Shown here: piece after piece, positions 8,413 through 15,682 of the stretch
How the letters are laid out: the number at the start of each line of letters is the position of its first letter
How positions within the stretch are numbered: position 1 is the stretch's first letter
Assembly (NCBI RefSeq): GCF_001557325.1
Contig: NZ_LSJS01000054.1
Coordinates: 1 to 49,434 of the forward strand
DNA: 49,434 bases
Source: Erythrobacter donghaensis
Lineage (GTDB): Bacteria; Pseudomonadota; Alphaproteobacteria; Sphingomonadales; Sphingomonadaceae
Direction: 5' to 3'
Notes under the pieces: model-generated
The model's database searches: none
What the model saw: only the letters and a program-made list of their open reading frames with translations
What the model was told of the DNA's origin: nothing
Made by a program: the position numbers and the translations under genes

Positions 8413-9147
8413 TCAACCCGGAGCCGGGCGGAAGAAGGCGTTGATCGTCAGCCTGCCCTCGCGCGGGGCGGCGCTCAAGGGGGCGTCGTTGTCGATCACC
8501 CCGCTGTGGAGCAGGTTGCCGCGGTAGAACACCGCGCGATTGAAGCGCCCCTCGGCGACGTGGATGCGCTCGAAATGCGGCGCGCCGTCGGTGGGGTAGG
8601 CAGCAGGCGGCATGCCGGTGCGGCCATATTCGGCCTGCACCGCGGCCGCATAGCGCGGGTAGGTCTCGGCAGTGAGCGCCGCGAGCCCGGTCGAGCGGTG
8701 GCGGAAGAAGGCGGTGCCGCCATGCCCTGTGCGGTGGAGATAGAGCATCATCGCGATCTGCTGCGGATCGGTGCCGTCGACATGCGGCAGGCGCTGCACC
8801 GGAGCGAGTGCGGCGGGCGGCGTCGTCACCAGCGAATACCACGCCTGCATCGCCCAGGGGCGCCCTGAGCCGCCGAACCACCGGTCGAGCAGCGGGCCAA
8901 GCTGCGCAAGCCACGCGCCGCACACCGCCGGCTCGAGCGCGGCGCGCACGCCGGGATATTGCGGCGTGATTTTTGCAAATTTTTGCAAAGAGGCCTGTGA
9001 AATCGCGTGTTCGGGATTCCCCAGAAAATTGTCCAGACTGACAAGATGCTGATCGGTCGAAGAAATTGCCTCGACCAGCGGATCGGCAAGAGGGATTTCC
9101 CATGCCGCGCGGGCGTCGTGTCCGGAGAAGGCGGGCTGACTGACCAT
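8413..9147 (-). CDS. DUF6445 family protein (2-oxoglutarate/Fe(II) oxygenase-like fold)
   Basis: 244 aa from ATG 9147; the family-like N terminus (LVSLDNFLGNPEHAI, then YPGVRA) supports this start. LPHVDGTDP gives a candidate His-x-Asp metal pair, and GNLLHSGVIDND plus RLTINAFF give the distal His and the usual Arg/beta-strand, so an Fe(II)/2-oxoglutarate-type jelly roll is likely; activity is unproven. It is cotranscribed with the halogenase downstream and divergent from the TonB receptor fragment. In related bacteria DUF6445, halogenase and TonB receptor genes recur together. An AT-rich palindrome at 8973-8988 lies inside the coding sequence. Confidence 0.75.
   Translation of the reverse strand: MVSQPAFSGHDARAAWEIPLADPLVEAISSTDQHLVSLDNFLGNPEHAISQASLQKFAKITPQYPGVRAALEPAVCGAWLAQLGPLLDRWFGGSGRPWAMQAWYSLVTTPPAALAPVQRLPHVDGTDPQQIAMMLYLHRTGHGGTAFFRHRSTGLAALTAETYPRYAAAVQAEYGRTGMPPAAYPTDGAPHFERIHVAEGRFNRAVFYRGNLLHSGVIDNDAPLSAAPREGRLTINAFFRPAPG
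8973..8988. promoter_or_regulatory. AT-rich palindrome TTGCAAATTTTTGCAA inside DUF6445 gene
   Basis: Near-perfect inverted repeat (one central mismatch). The same 15 bases, TTGCAAATTTTTGCA, recur at 12466-12480 in front of the alpha-amylase/MFS pair. It is strikingly AT-rich for this genome. It resembles operators of LacI-family sugar regulators but lies about 160 bases inside the gene, so an internal operator or chance codon use (LQKFAKI) are both possible. Confidence 0.4.
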
Positions 9148-9519
9148 GCGGGGGAGCCTATCAAACTCGCGGCAGGGCTCCAAGCTGCAAGGATAAGCCT
9201 TAGGAATCACGTCCGAAAAAGGGGAGAAGGCAAGGTCTGCGGGCGTCAGCGCGGCGGCCCGCCCGCGCGGCTCGTCATGCTGCACTGCGGCACGAGGCAA
9301 AACTGTGACAATCGCGCAACATTCGCCTGTATGATAGCGTTAACATGATGCCGCTTCGTTCGAAAAATATCATCCAACCGCCCAAAAATGCACGAAAACA
9401 CAAGATTTTCGGGGTCTCCGCGAAACGCCCCCATTTGGCGATTTACCTGCGGTTCAGGTTGGGCTATGAAAAAAACTGCAAAAGCGCCATCGAAGGGCGC
9501 TTGCGGGAGGGGACTTCTG
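9148..9519. promoter_or_regulatory. Divergent intergenic region between DUF6445 and TonB receptor genes
   Basis: 372 bases with no credible gene. It drives two divergent units. The right half is AT-rich for the window (9340-9480, with runs such as GAAAAATATCAT and CCAAAAATGCACG). It contains a LacI-type operator candidate at 9332-9345 and a GGGAGGGG ribosome-binding site just before the receptor start. I could not assign clear -35/-10 boxes. Confidence 0.6.
9332..9345. promoter_or_regulatory. LacI-family operator-like site TGATAGCGTTAACA
   Basis: The 14 bases fit the pattern TGNTAGCGNTANCA of LacI-family operators such as the Caulobacter xylose operator (TGGTAGCGCTAACA), differing at two positions. 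It lies 175 bases before the TonB receptor start codon. This suggests sugar-responsive control of the receptor; the regulator gene is not in the window. Confidence 0.55.
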
Positions 9520-9756
9520 ATGAAAATGAACGGGATCAATGCAAGCGCGCGCCTGCTGTGCGGGGCCGCGACCTTCATGGCGCTGGCGGTCACCGGCACG
9601 CCGGTGATGGCTCAGGAGCAGGCTGACGAGAAGCCCGCGGTGGTCGAGGGCGAGGAGGAGGGTGACGCGATCATCGTCACCGGGATCCGCGGCTCGATCC
9701 AGTCCTCGCTCGATGCCAAGCGCGAACGCGTCACCAGCTCCATCGGCACGCCGCTC
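9520..9756 (+). pseudogene. TonB-dependent receptor, 5' fragment only (truncated at junction)
   Basis: ATG 9520 with a GGGAGGGG ribosome-binding site. Codons 1-31 form a signal peptide (ALAVTGTPVMAQ), and codons 49-70 give the start of the plug domain, DAIIVTGIRGSIQSSLDAKRE, a phrase found in sphingomonad carbohydrate receptors (CirA/MalA type). After codon 70 (9729) similarity to the family stops, and the bases soon belong to an alpha-glucosidase gene on the other strand. About 850 residues of plug and barrel are missing, so no receptor can be made. The exact junction lies somewhere in 9730-9756. Confidence 0.85.
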
Positions 9757-10442
9757 GGCGGGTTGTCGCGCAGCTCGGGATCATGCATCGAGAAGTTGAG
9801 CGCATCGAGCCGGAACCCGTCCACCCCGCGCGCCAGCCAGAAGCGCGCGACATCCAGCAGCGCATTCTGCACATCCGGGTTGTGGACGTTGAGATCGGGC
9901 TGCGAGGTGAGGAAGTTGTGCAGGTAATACTGCTTCCTCGGCCCGTCCCACTGCCATGCCGAGCCGCCGAACACCGACTGCCAGTTCGACGGCGGCGAGC
10001 CGTCGGGCTTGGGGTCGGCCCAGACATACCAGTCGGCCTTGGGATTGGTCCGGTCGGCGCGGCTTTCCTGGAACCATGCGTGCTCGTCCGAGGTGTGCGA
10101 ATAGACCTGGTCGATGATGACCTTCAATCCAAGGCTGTGGGCCTTCTCGATGATCCGGTCGAAATCGGCGAAGGTGCCGAAAGAGGGGTCGATCCCGCAG
10201 TAATCGGCAACGTCGTAGCCGAAATCCTTCATCGGCGAGGTGAAGAAGGGGCTGATCCAGATGCCGTCGACGCCGAGCTCGGCGATGTAGTCGAGCCCGT
10301 CGGCGATCCCGGCAAGATCGCCGATACCGTCGCCGTTGGTGTCGCGGAAGGAGCGCGGGTAGATCTGGTAGATGACCGCGCCGCGCCACCAGGCCGGCGC
10401 GGTGTCCGTGGCAACAGAAGTGTCGGCAAGTGCGGTTGCCAT
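9757..10442 (-). pseudogene. GH13 alpha-glucosidase, N-terminal half only (truncated at junction)
   Basis: Starts at ATG 10442, overlapping the TAA stop of the alpha-amylase gene by one base, so it is the second gene of a malto-oligosaccharide operon. Residues 18-229 follow the alpha-glucosidase/oligo-1,6-glucosidase pattern: AVIYQIYPRSFRDTNGDGIGD, GIWISPFF, and GFRLDALNF with nucleophile Asp213. The frame loses similarity after RDNPP (codon 229, base 9756) and then runs through TonB-receptor DNA read backwards. The acid/base Glu, the third Asp and the C-terminal domain are missing (full length is about 540 residues), so it is inactive as it stands. Confidence 0.85.
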
Positions 10443-12295
10443 TAGTTGTCGGTCTCCAGAATGCAGGCGGCAAAGCCGAAGGCGGGCAGCGTGACCGTGA
10501 CCGCGCCGGGCGCGGCGAGCGCGGCAGGGCAGGGGCCAATGAGGGGTGCGACGCCGCGCGCCGCGTAGCTTACCTCGATGCTTTGCGAAAGTGGGCTTTC
10601 GCCGGTGTTGAACAGCGCCAGAACGCGCTGTCCGGTTTCAGGATCGTGGCGCTCAACGGCTAGCAACCCGGGGCCGGCTTCGGTGAAGGCGCGCACCGTG
10701 GTGAGCCCGCGGCGCAGCGCCGGGCTCGCGGTGCGGGCGGCCGAAAGCTCGGCGATCAGGCGGTAGAGCGGGTGGGCGGGATCGAAATTGTCCTCGGCCG
10801 TCGTCGCGTCGCTGCCGATCAGGTCGTTGTCGTTGTAGAAGGCGACCTTGCTGGGGAACATGTCCTCGCGCGCCAGCTGGTCGTTGCCGTCGGAGATGAA
10901 GCCCTGCTCGTCGCCGTAGTAGACCGTCGGCACCCCGCGCAGCAGGAACATCATCGCATGTCCGAGCCGGACGCGGGCGAGGAGCTTCGCCTCCTCGGCA
11001 TTGCCGCTCATCTCGCGCACGAACATGGAAAAGCGCCCGAAATCGTGGTTGCCGAGGAAGGTCGGCAGGCCCAGCGCGGTCTTCGCGCCGCCGGGATAGA
11101 TCGCGTCCTGCTCGAGGAACTCCGCCATCAGCCGCGGGCCCGCCTTGCCGCTCGCGACAAGCTGCGCCGCCTTGGCGAAGCCCATGTCGAGCGCATAGGG
11201 CAAGCCGCTCTGCGCCATCACCTGCGCGGCGAGGGTGGCGGTGGGCTCCTCGTAGGCGATCTCGCCGAAGATGTGGAAGTGCTTGATGCCCTTGTCGTGC
11301 GCGCGCTTGAGGATCGCCGGGGTGAAGGTCTGCCAGAACTCGGGGTTCACATGCTTGGCGGTGTCGATGCGGTAGCCGTCGATGCCGTAATCGTCGATCC
11401 ACTGGCCGAAGATTGCGATCATGCCGGAGACGACGCGCGGGTTCTCGGTCGCCAGATCGTCGAGCCCCGAGAAGTCGCCATAAAGGCTGCTCTCGCCCAC
11501 CCAGTGCGAGTTGCCGCGGTTGTGGTAGAGCGTGACATCGTTGAGCCAGGCGGGAACCTTCACGTTCTTCTCCGCCTCGGGCACGACCGGGGTGTAGGCG
11601 AAGGTCGGGTCGGTGAGCTTGGCCCAATTGGCGGGATCGGCGTTCGCGTCGCCCGCAAAGCCCGGGTTGATCGCCTTGCCGTCCACACCGCCGCGGCGCG
11701 AGTGGGGGTATTCGCCCTTGTTGCGATAGCGGTAGCCGTTGGCCTCGCCCTCGGCATAGCCGATCACGTCGGCGGTGTGATTGATGATGATGTCCATGTA
11801 GACCTTCATCCCGCGCGCATGGGCGGCATCGACGAAGGCCTTGAACTCGGCATTGGTGCCGAAATGCGGATCGACCTGGGTGAAGTCGGTCACCCAGTAA
11901 CCGTGATAACCCGCACTCTCCTCGCCCGGACGGCCCTGGACGGGCTTGTTCTTGAAGATCGGCGCGAACCAGATCGCGGTGACGCCCATGCCCTGGATGT
12001 AGTCGAGCTTCGCGGTCAGCCCCTTGAGGTCGCCGCCGTGGTAGAAGCCCTTGTGGGTGGGGTCGAAGCCGTGCTGGAACGGGTCGCCCTTGAGGCCGCC
12101 CTTGTCATTGGCGGGATCGCCGTTGGCGAAGCGGTCGGGCAGGACGAAATAGATGATCTCGTCCTCGAGCCCGCGTTCGGCGAGGGGAGCGGCGGCAGGG
12201 GTTGGTGCGGGGGGCGTTTCGGCCGCCAGTGGTGTCCCCATCAAAGCGGTGCCTGCACACAGCACAGCCGCCGCCTTCGCGAAGATTCGCTTCAT
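10442..12295 (-). CDS. Secreted/periplasmic GH13 alpha-amylase (cyclomaltodextrinase-like)
   Basis: 617 aa from ATG 12295; the longer frame upstream runs through the promoter region and is rejected. A Sec signal peptide (MKRIFAKAAAVLCAGTALMGTPLAAE) targets it to the periplasm or outside. GH13 regions in order: DIIINHTAD (region I), GYRIDTAKH (II, nucleophile Asp), HIFGEIA (III, acid/base Glu), FLGNHDFGR (IV, transition-state Asp). The catalytic triad is complete. The N terminus (EDEIIYFVLPDRFANGDPAND) is typical of maltogenic/cyclodextrin-degrading amylases of Gram-negative sugar loci. It overlaps the alpha-glucosidase start codon by one base and is divergent from an MFS transporter. It would cleave imported or external alpha-glucans to maltose. 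Confidence 0.92.
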   Translation of the reverse strand: MKRIFAKAAAVLCAGTALMGTPLAAETPPAPTPAAAPLAERGLEDEIIYFVLPDRFANGDPANDKGGLKGDPFQHGFDPTHKGFYHGGDLKGLTAKLDYIQGMGVTAIWFAPIFKNKPVQGRPGEESAGYHGYWVTDFTQVDPHFGTNAEFKAFVDAAHARGMKVYMDIIINHTADVIGYAEGEANGYRYRNKGEYPHSRRGGVDGKAINPGFAGDANADPANWAKLTDPTFAYTPVVPEAEKNVKVPAWLNDVTLYHNRGNSHWVGESSLYGDFSGLDDLATENPRVVSGMIAIFGQWIDDYGIDGYRIDTAKHVNPEFWQTFTPAILKRAHDKGIKHFHIFGEIAYEEPTATLAAQVMAQSGLPYALDMGFAKAAQLVASGKAGPRLMAEFLEQDAIYPGGAKTALGLPTFLGNHDFGRFSMFVREMSGNAEEAKLLARVRLGHAMMFLLRGVPTVYYGDEQGFISDGNDQLAREDMFPSKVAFYNDNDLIGSDATTAEDNFDPAHPLYRLIAELSAARTASPALRRGLTTVRAFTEAGPGLLAVERHDPETGQRVLALFNTGESPLSQSIEVSYAARGVAPLIGPCPAALAAPGAVTVTLPAFGFAACILETDN

Positions 12296-12599
12296 GATCC
12301 AACTCCCTCCGCCGCCGGTTGTGACAGCTTGGGAATTTTTTTGCAAATCTTTGTGGCGCGCATCGGGCGTCCGGCGCGGCACGGTCAAGCCGCTTGATTT
12401 GCTTGCGAAACTGCCTCCCGGTGCGACGAGCTGCCGATTTTTCCCGTCCTGACCTGCAAAGTTTCTTGCAAATTTTTGCAGGGCGTCCAGATTGGCCCCC
12501 GGCCACGCAAAGCCGCCACGCCGGTCGCAAGAACCGGAAAGCATAGGCCGATGGCCGTGCCGCGTCACGCCCGGGAAGGCGCGCGCGGCGGGGAGAGGG
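12296..12599. promoter_or_regulatory. Divergent promoter region between alpha-amylase and MFS transporter
   Basis: 304 bases with no gene. It contains two AT-rich palindrome-like elements: TTTTTTTGCAAATCTTTG around 12336-12353 near the amylase start, and TTGCAAATTTTTGCA at 12466-12480. A plausible reading is a pair of operators for one repressor controlling both directions. A GGGAGAGGG ribosome-binding site precedes the MFS start. Confidence 0.55.
12466..12480. promoter_or_regulatory. Putative sugar-regulator operator TTGCAAATTTTTGCA
   Basis: Inverted repeat identical over 15 bases to the site at 8973-8987. A related half-site (TTGCAAATCTTTG, 12341-12353) lies 125 bases away towards the amylase gene. 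The shape (TTGCAA...TTGCAA) is that of LacI/GalR-family operators for alpha-glucoside genes; no regulator gene is present here. Confidence 0.5.
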
Positions 12600-13046
12600 A
12601 TGAAAGCGACCATGACGCAAGTCGGCCACAAGCCTGCGCTGAGCGCGGGCCAGATCTGGAACATGAGTTTCGGGTTCCTCGGAATCCAGATCGGCTTCGA
12701 GCTTCAGAACGGCAATGTCAGTCGCATCTTCCAGACGCTGGGCGCGGATGTGAGCGAGCTTGCGATCCTGTGGATCGCAGCGCCGATGACCGGGCTGATC
12801 GTGCAGCCGATCATCGGGCACCTGTCGGACAAGACCTGGAGCGAGCGCTTCGGCCGCCGCCGTCCGTTCTTCCTGATCGGCGCGCTGCTGGCGAGCCTCG
12901 CGCTGTTCGTCATGCCCAACGCGCCGGTGCTCTGGATTGCGGCCGGGATGCTGTGGGTGATGGACGCCTCGCTCAACATCACGATGGAGCCGTTCCGCGC
13001 CTTCGTCGGCGACAACCTGCCCGATCGCCAGCGCACGATGGGCTAG
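12600..13046 (+). pseudogene. MFS (GPH-type) sugar transporter, N-terminal third only (truncated at junction)
   Basis: Starts at ATG 12600 (GGGAGAGGG ribosome-binding site); ATG 12612 is also possible. It shows the first four membrane helices of a glycoside/maltose MFS permease: IWNMSFGFLGIQIGFELQ, AAPMTGLIVQPIIGHLSDKTW with the loop 2-3 motif RFGRRRPFFLIG, and MDASLNITMEPFRAFVGDNLPDRQRTMG. The frame ends at TAG 13044-13046, created within the palindrome GGCTAGCC where photosynthesis DNA begins. A complete homologue is about 450-520 residues, so two thirds is missing and transport is not possible. Confidence 0.88.
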
Positions 13047-13531
13047 CCGACGTTCGAGACCCACTCGAGGTGGGTCCAGATCCCGTAGGGGAAGCCGTTG
13101 CCCCACGCGCCCATCCACAGCGGACGGATCACGTTGAGCGAGACATAGGCGAAAACCGCGACGCTGAAGGCGATCGGCACGTGGTAGCTCATGCCGAGCT
13201 TGCGCGAGATTTCCGCCTGCCGCAGCACCCACGAACTGAACGCGATAACGGCGCAGCCGGTGATGATCTGCCAGTATCCGCCCTGCTCCATCGGAGCGAG
13301 GCTGAGGCCATATTCGATCGGCGGCGGGTTGATCGAAATAAGCCACGGGTTGAGGGTCGGCCCCTGGGTTGCAGCAGCAAAGATCAGCATGGTGCCCAGA
13401 AGGGCGCTGATTGCCGCAGTCACTCCAAAGAATCCGACATAAAACGGCCCGACCCAGAAGTCGAAAAGGTCGCCGCCGATCAATGTGCCACCGCGGACGC
13501 GGTATTTCCGCTCGAAACTAAGGAGCGCCAT
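13043..13531 (-). pseudogene. pufL: Photosynthetic reaction centre L subunit, truncated after codon 162
   Basis: Starts at ATG 13531 ([17 protein letters not shown]), the canonical L-subunit N terminus. Membrane helices A, B and C are present ([58 protein letters not shown]), followed by [14 protein letters not shown]. The normal protein goes on with the stretch containing the special-pair and iron-ligand histidines (His168, His173, His190 and His230 in Rhodobacter numbering). Here TAG (13045-13043) follows directly, inside GGCTAGCC shared with the truncated MFS gene. About 113 residues and all of pufM are missing downstream. No working reaction centre can be made from this locus as sequenced. 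Confidence 0.92.
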
Positions 13532-13586
13532 AGGTCCATCCTCCCCGCCACAAGGGCGGGTGCTATAGGTTGTCGACGAGTGTTAG

Positions 13587-13613
13587 GAGGCAGGCAGGCG
13601 AACCTGCCCCCTC
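13587..13613 (-). promoter_or_regulatory. pufA-pufL intercistronic hairpin with UUCG loop
   Basis: Read on the minus strand, GGCAGG-UUCG-CCUGCC (13608-13593) forms a very stable stem with a UUCG tetraloop, extended imperfectly by flanking G/C bases. In purple bacteria hairpins at this place protect the pufBA transcript from 3' decay and set LH1 in excess over the reaction centre; the same role is inferred here. Confidence 0.7.
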
Positions 13614-13630
13614 ACATTTCGCGTGGGTTA

Positions 13631-13819
13631 CTATCCCGCCGCCGGAGCTTCCGACGAGGTGACAGCAGCCGCAGCCGGCGCAGCGCTGGCGTCTTCGAGC
13701 CAGTTGTAACGATCGGTGCTGAGCAGGATGAAGTGGATGGTGAACGCCAGGACGGCGAGACCAACGTGCAGCGCCACGAGGGTGCGGCGGATGTCAAAGT
13801 AGAACCAAAGTCTCCACAT
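13631..13819 (-). CDS. pufA: Light-harvesting complex 1 alpha subunit
   Basis: 62 aa. The N-terminal MWRLWFYFDIRRTLVALHVGL and the core TIHFILLSTDRYNWLED are diagnostic of LH1 alpha; His29 in IHF is the bacteriochlorophyll ligand, and the Trp after it belongs to the pigment-binding pocket. A single membrane helix is followed by an Ala/Pro-rich tail. The gene follows pufB and precedes the pufL fragment on the minus strand, with a stable hairpin in between. The polypeptide itself looks intact although the downstream reaction-centre gene is broken. Confidence 0.95.
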   Translation of the reverse strand: MWRLWFYFDIRRTLVALHVGLAVLAFTIHFILLSTDRYNWLEDASAAPAAAAVTSSEAPAAG

Positions 13820-13915
13820 GGTGAATTCCTTCGAATGTTTCGCAGTAATAGTCGGGTGTCAGCCGTGACGGCGCGGGGACGGGCCCCGGCATCGCGGCAG
13901 CAAACCGGCTATTGA

Positions 13916-14062
13916 TCAGATCGGCAGCCAGGGCTTGTCGGCCCAGACGAGCGCGTGAGCGACGAGCGCGATCACCACGTAGATGGTGAAGGTGCCCATG
14001 AAGCCCTTGTGGATTTCCTGAGCCTCTTCAGGGGTCAGGTGAGTCCCGATGCGTTCATTCAT
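13916..14062 (-). CDS. pufB: Light-harvesting complex 1 beta subunit
   Basis: 48 aa from ATG 14062. MNERIGTHLTPEEAQEIHKGF gives the polar N terminus with conserved His18, then a single membrane helix ending in AHALVWADKPWLP, where His36 is the bacteriochlorophyll ligand and the Trp residues are typical of LH1 beta. The longer frame upstream runs through the bchZ-pufB spacer and is not used. It heads the pufBAL unit, 174 bases after bchZ, and could be read both from its own promoter and by readthrough from bchCXYZ. Confidence 0.95.
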   Translation of the reverse strand: MNERIGTHLTPEEAQEIHKGFMGTFTIYVVIALVAHALVWADKPWLPI

Positions 14063-14236
14063 TGGGTTGTCTCCGTTCAGTTGGGTGTGATTGGGAGCCC
14101 GAAGGCCCCCGTCGGCATCCCCGCGTGATCCCCCACGTGGATTGGAGAGCCCCCTGTGGAAGGGGGGCATGGGCTTGTGCCGATGCGGGGCGCGCCCGCA
14201 GCAGCGACAAAGGGTGGTGAAGGGCAGGACGCATCA
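14063..14236. promoter_or_regulatory. bchZ-pufB spacer with hairpin
   Basis: 174 bases, no gene. GCCCCC (14149-14154) and GGGGGC (14163-14168) can pair around a seven-to-eight-base loop; CCACGTGG (14133-14140) is a separate small palindrome. The spacer probably holds the puf promoter or a processing site for the superoperon. I saw no exact TGT-N12-ACA PpsR box here. Confidence 0.5.
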
Positions 14237-15682
14237 TCACGCTCCCGTTCCTTCGAGCAGGCTGTCTGCAAGGCAGTCTGCCGTAACCGTGGTCTCGCCC
14301 CGCTGGCGCGCCCGCCATTCGGCCGCGTCGCGCAGACGCTTGGCGGCGGAAATGCGGATCAGCACCGGCTGAGCCTCGACAAGCTGGTCGAGCTTGGCCT
14401 TGGCGTCATTGTCCCAGGTCAACTGGGCTTCATTGCGCACCGGGGTCGGATCGACCTTGTCCATATCGGTGCCGAGCGGCAGGATGTGGAACAGCGCGTC
14501 GAACAGCGCATTGCACACTTCCTGCACCAGATAGGTCGCGCCCGAATAGCCCATGAAGGGCGTGCCGGTATGGCGGCGGATCGCAGCGCCCGGGAAGCTG
14601 GCGGGGATATACATCCCGCGCGCGCCGCACTCGGCCATGTACATGCGCTCGTTATAGCTGCCGAACACCACCAGCGGCGGGTTGGCGCGGATCGCGGCGC
14701 GCACGTCCTCGTTCCTGGGCTTCACGCCCGCGCAGCGCGAGAAGGCGAAGGCGCAGGGGAGGCCCATGTCGTCTTCGAGGAAGTGGCGGATGCCGCGCGC
14801 ATAGGTCTCGTTGGCGACGATGCCGAAGCTCGCCGTGCCGAAGAAGTCCTGCGTGACCGAGCGCCACAGGTCCCACAGCGGCTTGATGGTGGTGTGCTTC
14901 TCGCGCTCGATGAAGGGCTCGGGATCGAGGCCGAGCTCGGCGGCGAGGGCGCGCAGGAACTTGGTGGTCTGGCTGAGGCCGACGGGTGCCTGGAAATAGG
15001 GCCGCTCGAGCGTTTCGCACAGGTTGCGCCCGAACTCGCGGTAAAGGCAGACATTGGCGTCCGCGTTCGCCAGCTTGGAGATGTCCGCAAGGTGCGTGCC
15101 GAGCGGGAAGACCACGCCGACCTCGGCGCCGATGCCTTCGACCAGCCGCCGGATCTCGGCGAGATCGCTTGGCATGTTGAACATGCCGTAGCTGGGGCCG
15201 ATGATGTTGACGACCGGCTTCTCGCCCTCGCGGCGTTCGCGGCGGGCGGGCATCTTCTTGGGGCCGAATTCGGTCCACAGCCAGGTCAGCGCGCGGTCGG
15301 CGCTCTGCCACTGGTCCTCGTCGATGGTGCGCGGCAGGAAGCGCTTGATATTGGTCCCTTCCGGCGTGACGCCGCCGCCGATCATTTCGGCGATCGAGCC
15401 GGTGACGACCACGGCGGGCAGCTCGGGATCGAGGGTCTTCCATGCCCGCTTCATCGCGCCTTCGGTACCGGTCTTGCCGAGCTCTTCCTCGCCAAGGCCG
15501 GTGACGACGATGGGGAGTTCATGCGGGGGCAGCGCGTCGGTGTAGTGGAGCACCGAGGTCACCGGCAGGTTTTCGCAGCCGACGGGGCCGTCGATGATGA
15601 CCTGCAAGCCCTTCACCGCGGTGAAGACATAGGTGGCGCCCCAGTAGCCGCCTGCCCGATCATGATCGAGGACGAGCGTCAT
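14237..15682 (-). CDS. bchZ: Chlorophyllide a reductase subunit Z
   Basis: 481 aa from ATG 15682, which overlaps the bchY stop codon in an ATGA. The sequence shows the nitrogenase-beta-like fold: [18 protein letters not shown] with a Cys ligand near residue 35, [37 protein letters not shown], and a C-terminal domain with [21 protein letters not shown]. With BchY it forms the heterotetrameric NB-type catalytic part of chlorophyllide a reductase, which reduces ring B to give the bacteriochlorin. It is the last gene of the tightly coupled bchC-X-Y-Z run and looks complete. Confidence 0.95.
   Translation of the reverse strand: MTLVLDHDRAGGYWGATYVFTAVKGLQVIIDGPVGCENLPVTSVLHYTDALPPHELPIVVTGLGEEELGKTGTEGAMKRAWKTLDPELPAVVVTGSIAEMIGGGVTPEGTNIKRFLPRTIDEDQWQSADRALTWLWTEFGPKKMPARRERREGEKPVVNIIGPSYGMFNMPSDLAEIRRLVEGIGAEVGVVFPLGTHLADISKLANADANVCLYREFGRNLCETLERPYFQAPVGLSQTTKFLRALAAELGLDPEPFIEREKHTTIKPLWDLWRSVTQDFFGTASFGIVANETYARGIRHFLEDDMGLPCAFAFSRCAGVKPRNEDVRAAIRANPPLVVFGSYNERMYMAECGARGMYIPASFPGAAIRRHTGTPFMGYSGATYLVQEVCNALFDALFHILPLGTDMDKVDPTPVRNEAQLTWDNDAKAKLDQLVEAQPVLIRISAAKRLRDAAEWRARQRGETTVTADCLADSLLEGTGA

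Noticed and set aside
9730..9927. In-frame continuation of the TonB receptor frame to 9927
   Set aside because: After 9756 the bases are the antisense of the alpha-glucosidase gene, so these codons are not receptor sequence.
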